DNA of 46,412 bases from Gnetum montanum (lineage: Eukaryota > Streptophyta > Gnetopsida > Gnetales > Gnetaceae). Location of the stretch: positions 226,757 to 273,168 of the forward strand of contig MNCI01023384.1 of assembly GCA_015680685.1 (NCBI GenBank), in the 5' to 3' direction. The position numbers and the translations under genes were made by a program. Position 1 is the stretch's first letter. Every line of letters begins with the position of its first letter. The notes beneath the pieces were generated by a model. The model did no database searches and was not told the DNA's origin. It saw nothing but the letters and a program-made list of their open reading frames with translations. This document shows positions 45,518-46,412 of the stretch, one piece after another.

Positions 45518-46412
45518 TGATGAGTGGTGAGGTACCCCTACACTCAACCATACGAATATGAGCGTGCACGTGCGATCCGGTCGAACTCCGCAGACTAAAT
45601 GCCTTAACACCACAAGAAACACTTGGGGTTAATCGTTCGTTGTCTTCCCAGGCTTGCTTGTAAGTGTCACGGTGTATGGTTAAGCAAGTCTGAGGTATGT
45701 GATTTTTTTGGTATTTTTCGGTTTATCTTCTAAGCTATCAGAGGAAAGGGTTGAGAAACTAAGCTAACTCTAACTAATGTCCTAAGTCTAAATTAACTAG
45801 CGTCAGCATCCGTTCCCACTTACCGGACACACCCTGAACTATGCAACTGTGGCTTACCAAACGCTAATCGTTACTGGGATCACCACACGTAACGCAAGTG
45901 CTCGAAGTGGTCGTACTGAGGCACCTATTTAGCTTAAGTGTGATAAGCAGCCGATTCCTTAGCTAGCCGTACACACCCGTGGGTGCTCGTAACTAAGTCG
46001 TACTTATCACACGTTCTAGCCTAGCAATGAGCAGCCGATTCGTCAACTAGCTGTACACATCGGACTACTACTGGGATTACCAAGTGCAGAATCCTGGAAT
46101 ACGCTACTGGGTTACCAAGCAGCCAATGCTCGTAATTGAGTTGTACTCATGCGTTGCATCAAGCAGCCGATTCCTTGACTAGCCATACACATCCGTAGAC
46201 GCTCGTAATCAAGTTGTACTTGAACGCACTAGGAAAGCAGTAAATAAACAACAAATGAAACCACGTGCTGCAAGGTTTATCCAATCAAGTTCATCTTTAT
46301 TGCTGTACACAACTTCGATTCAGGTTACAAGCTGCTCGAATAAAGAGCCGTTCACTCTAGGACTCCTACTGCGGGCACATGGGAAAAATTCTAACTCTAC
46401 AGTGATCAATCT
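45518..46412 (-). mobile_element. LTR of the main gypsy family, cut by the window edge
   Basis: Starts TGATGAGTGGTGAGGTACCCC within G3 sequence; the 5 bp before it are ATAGT. It keeps much more CpG than the other copies and is probably the youngest. It has three to four internal repeats of a GCAGCCGATTCCTTAGCTAG block (45948, 46030, 46104, 46164). AATAAA (minus strand) lies at 46296-46301. The end is not reached, so solo LTR and 3' LTR cannot be told apart. Confidence 0.85.

Overview
The window is gene-free repetitive DNA from a plant nuclear genome. It is built almost entirely of old, broken LTR retrotransposons nested in one another. I see no intact host gene, tRNA, rRNA or CRISPR array. 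A seed plant is indicated by Ty3/gypsy elements of Athila and Tat type (primer sites complementary to tRNA-Asp, FMDDF and YIDD reverse transcriptases, a second RNase H domain) and by SIRE-like Copia elements. Large nested elements kept in a badly decayed state, with AT-rich sequence and much CpG loss, suggest slow turnover as in gymnosperms; that part is inference. Single Ns at 26882, 29122 and 32070 mark draft assembly joins.

Layout from left to right. 1-480 holds ~190-bp tandem repeats. 497-1991 is a Tat-type pol remnant (minus strand). 1997-3012 is a solo LTR with a perfect 5-bp target duplication. 3018-7184 is the gag-protease half of an Athila-like element (G1), with its 5' LTR at 6276-7184. 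7185-10640 is AT-rich and unassigned, with a hairpin and ~220-bp divergent tandem repeats.

10650-37689 is one nest. The outermost layer is an Athila-like element (G2, minus strand), split into 10650-13528, 19736-20765 and 37078-37689. It was hit by a SIRE-like Copia element (13534-19730, duplication AAGGC) and by a non-autonomous LTR element (20766-37077, plus strand, ~1.24-kb LTRs). The latter's internal region received a solo LTR (22884-23728, duplication ACATT). Its 3' LTR received another Athila-like element, G4 (25006-36292), and its own 5' LTR preserves the paralogous empty site. Where pol should be, G4 carries a decayed coiled-coil reading frame (26140-28045) and a large inverted repeat (arms ~28050-29380 and ~31180-32410).

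37690-41505 is a 5'-truncated minus-strand SIRE-like Copia element. 41506-45517 is an Athila-like pol (G3, minus strand). 45518 to the end is a further LTR of the main family, cut by the window edge.

Eight LTR copies of one family share the end TGATGAG...GAGGTACCCCTA, a TATA box and an AATAAA signal. Each well-preserved subfamily carries a different set of short palindromic repeats upstream of the TATA box. These U3 arrays and the inverted-repeat/coiled-coil block inside G4 are the parts most worth following up. None of the coding regions is intact.
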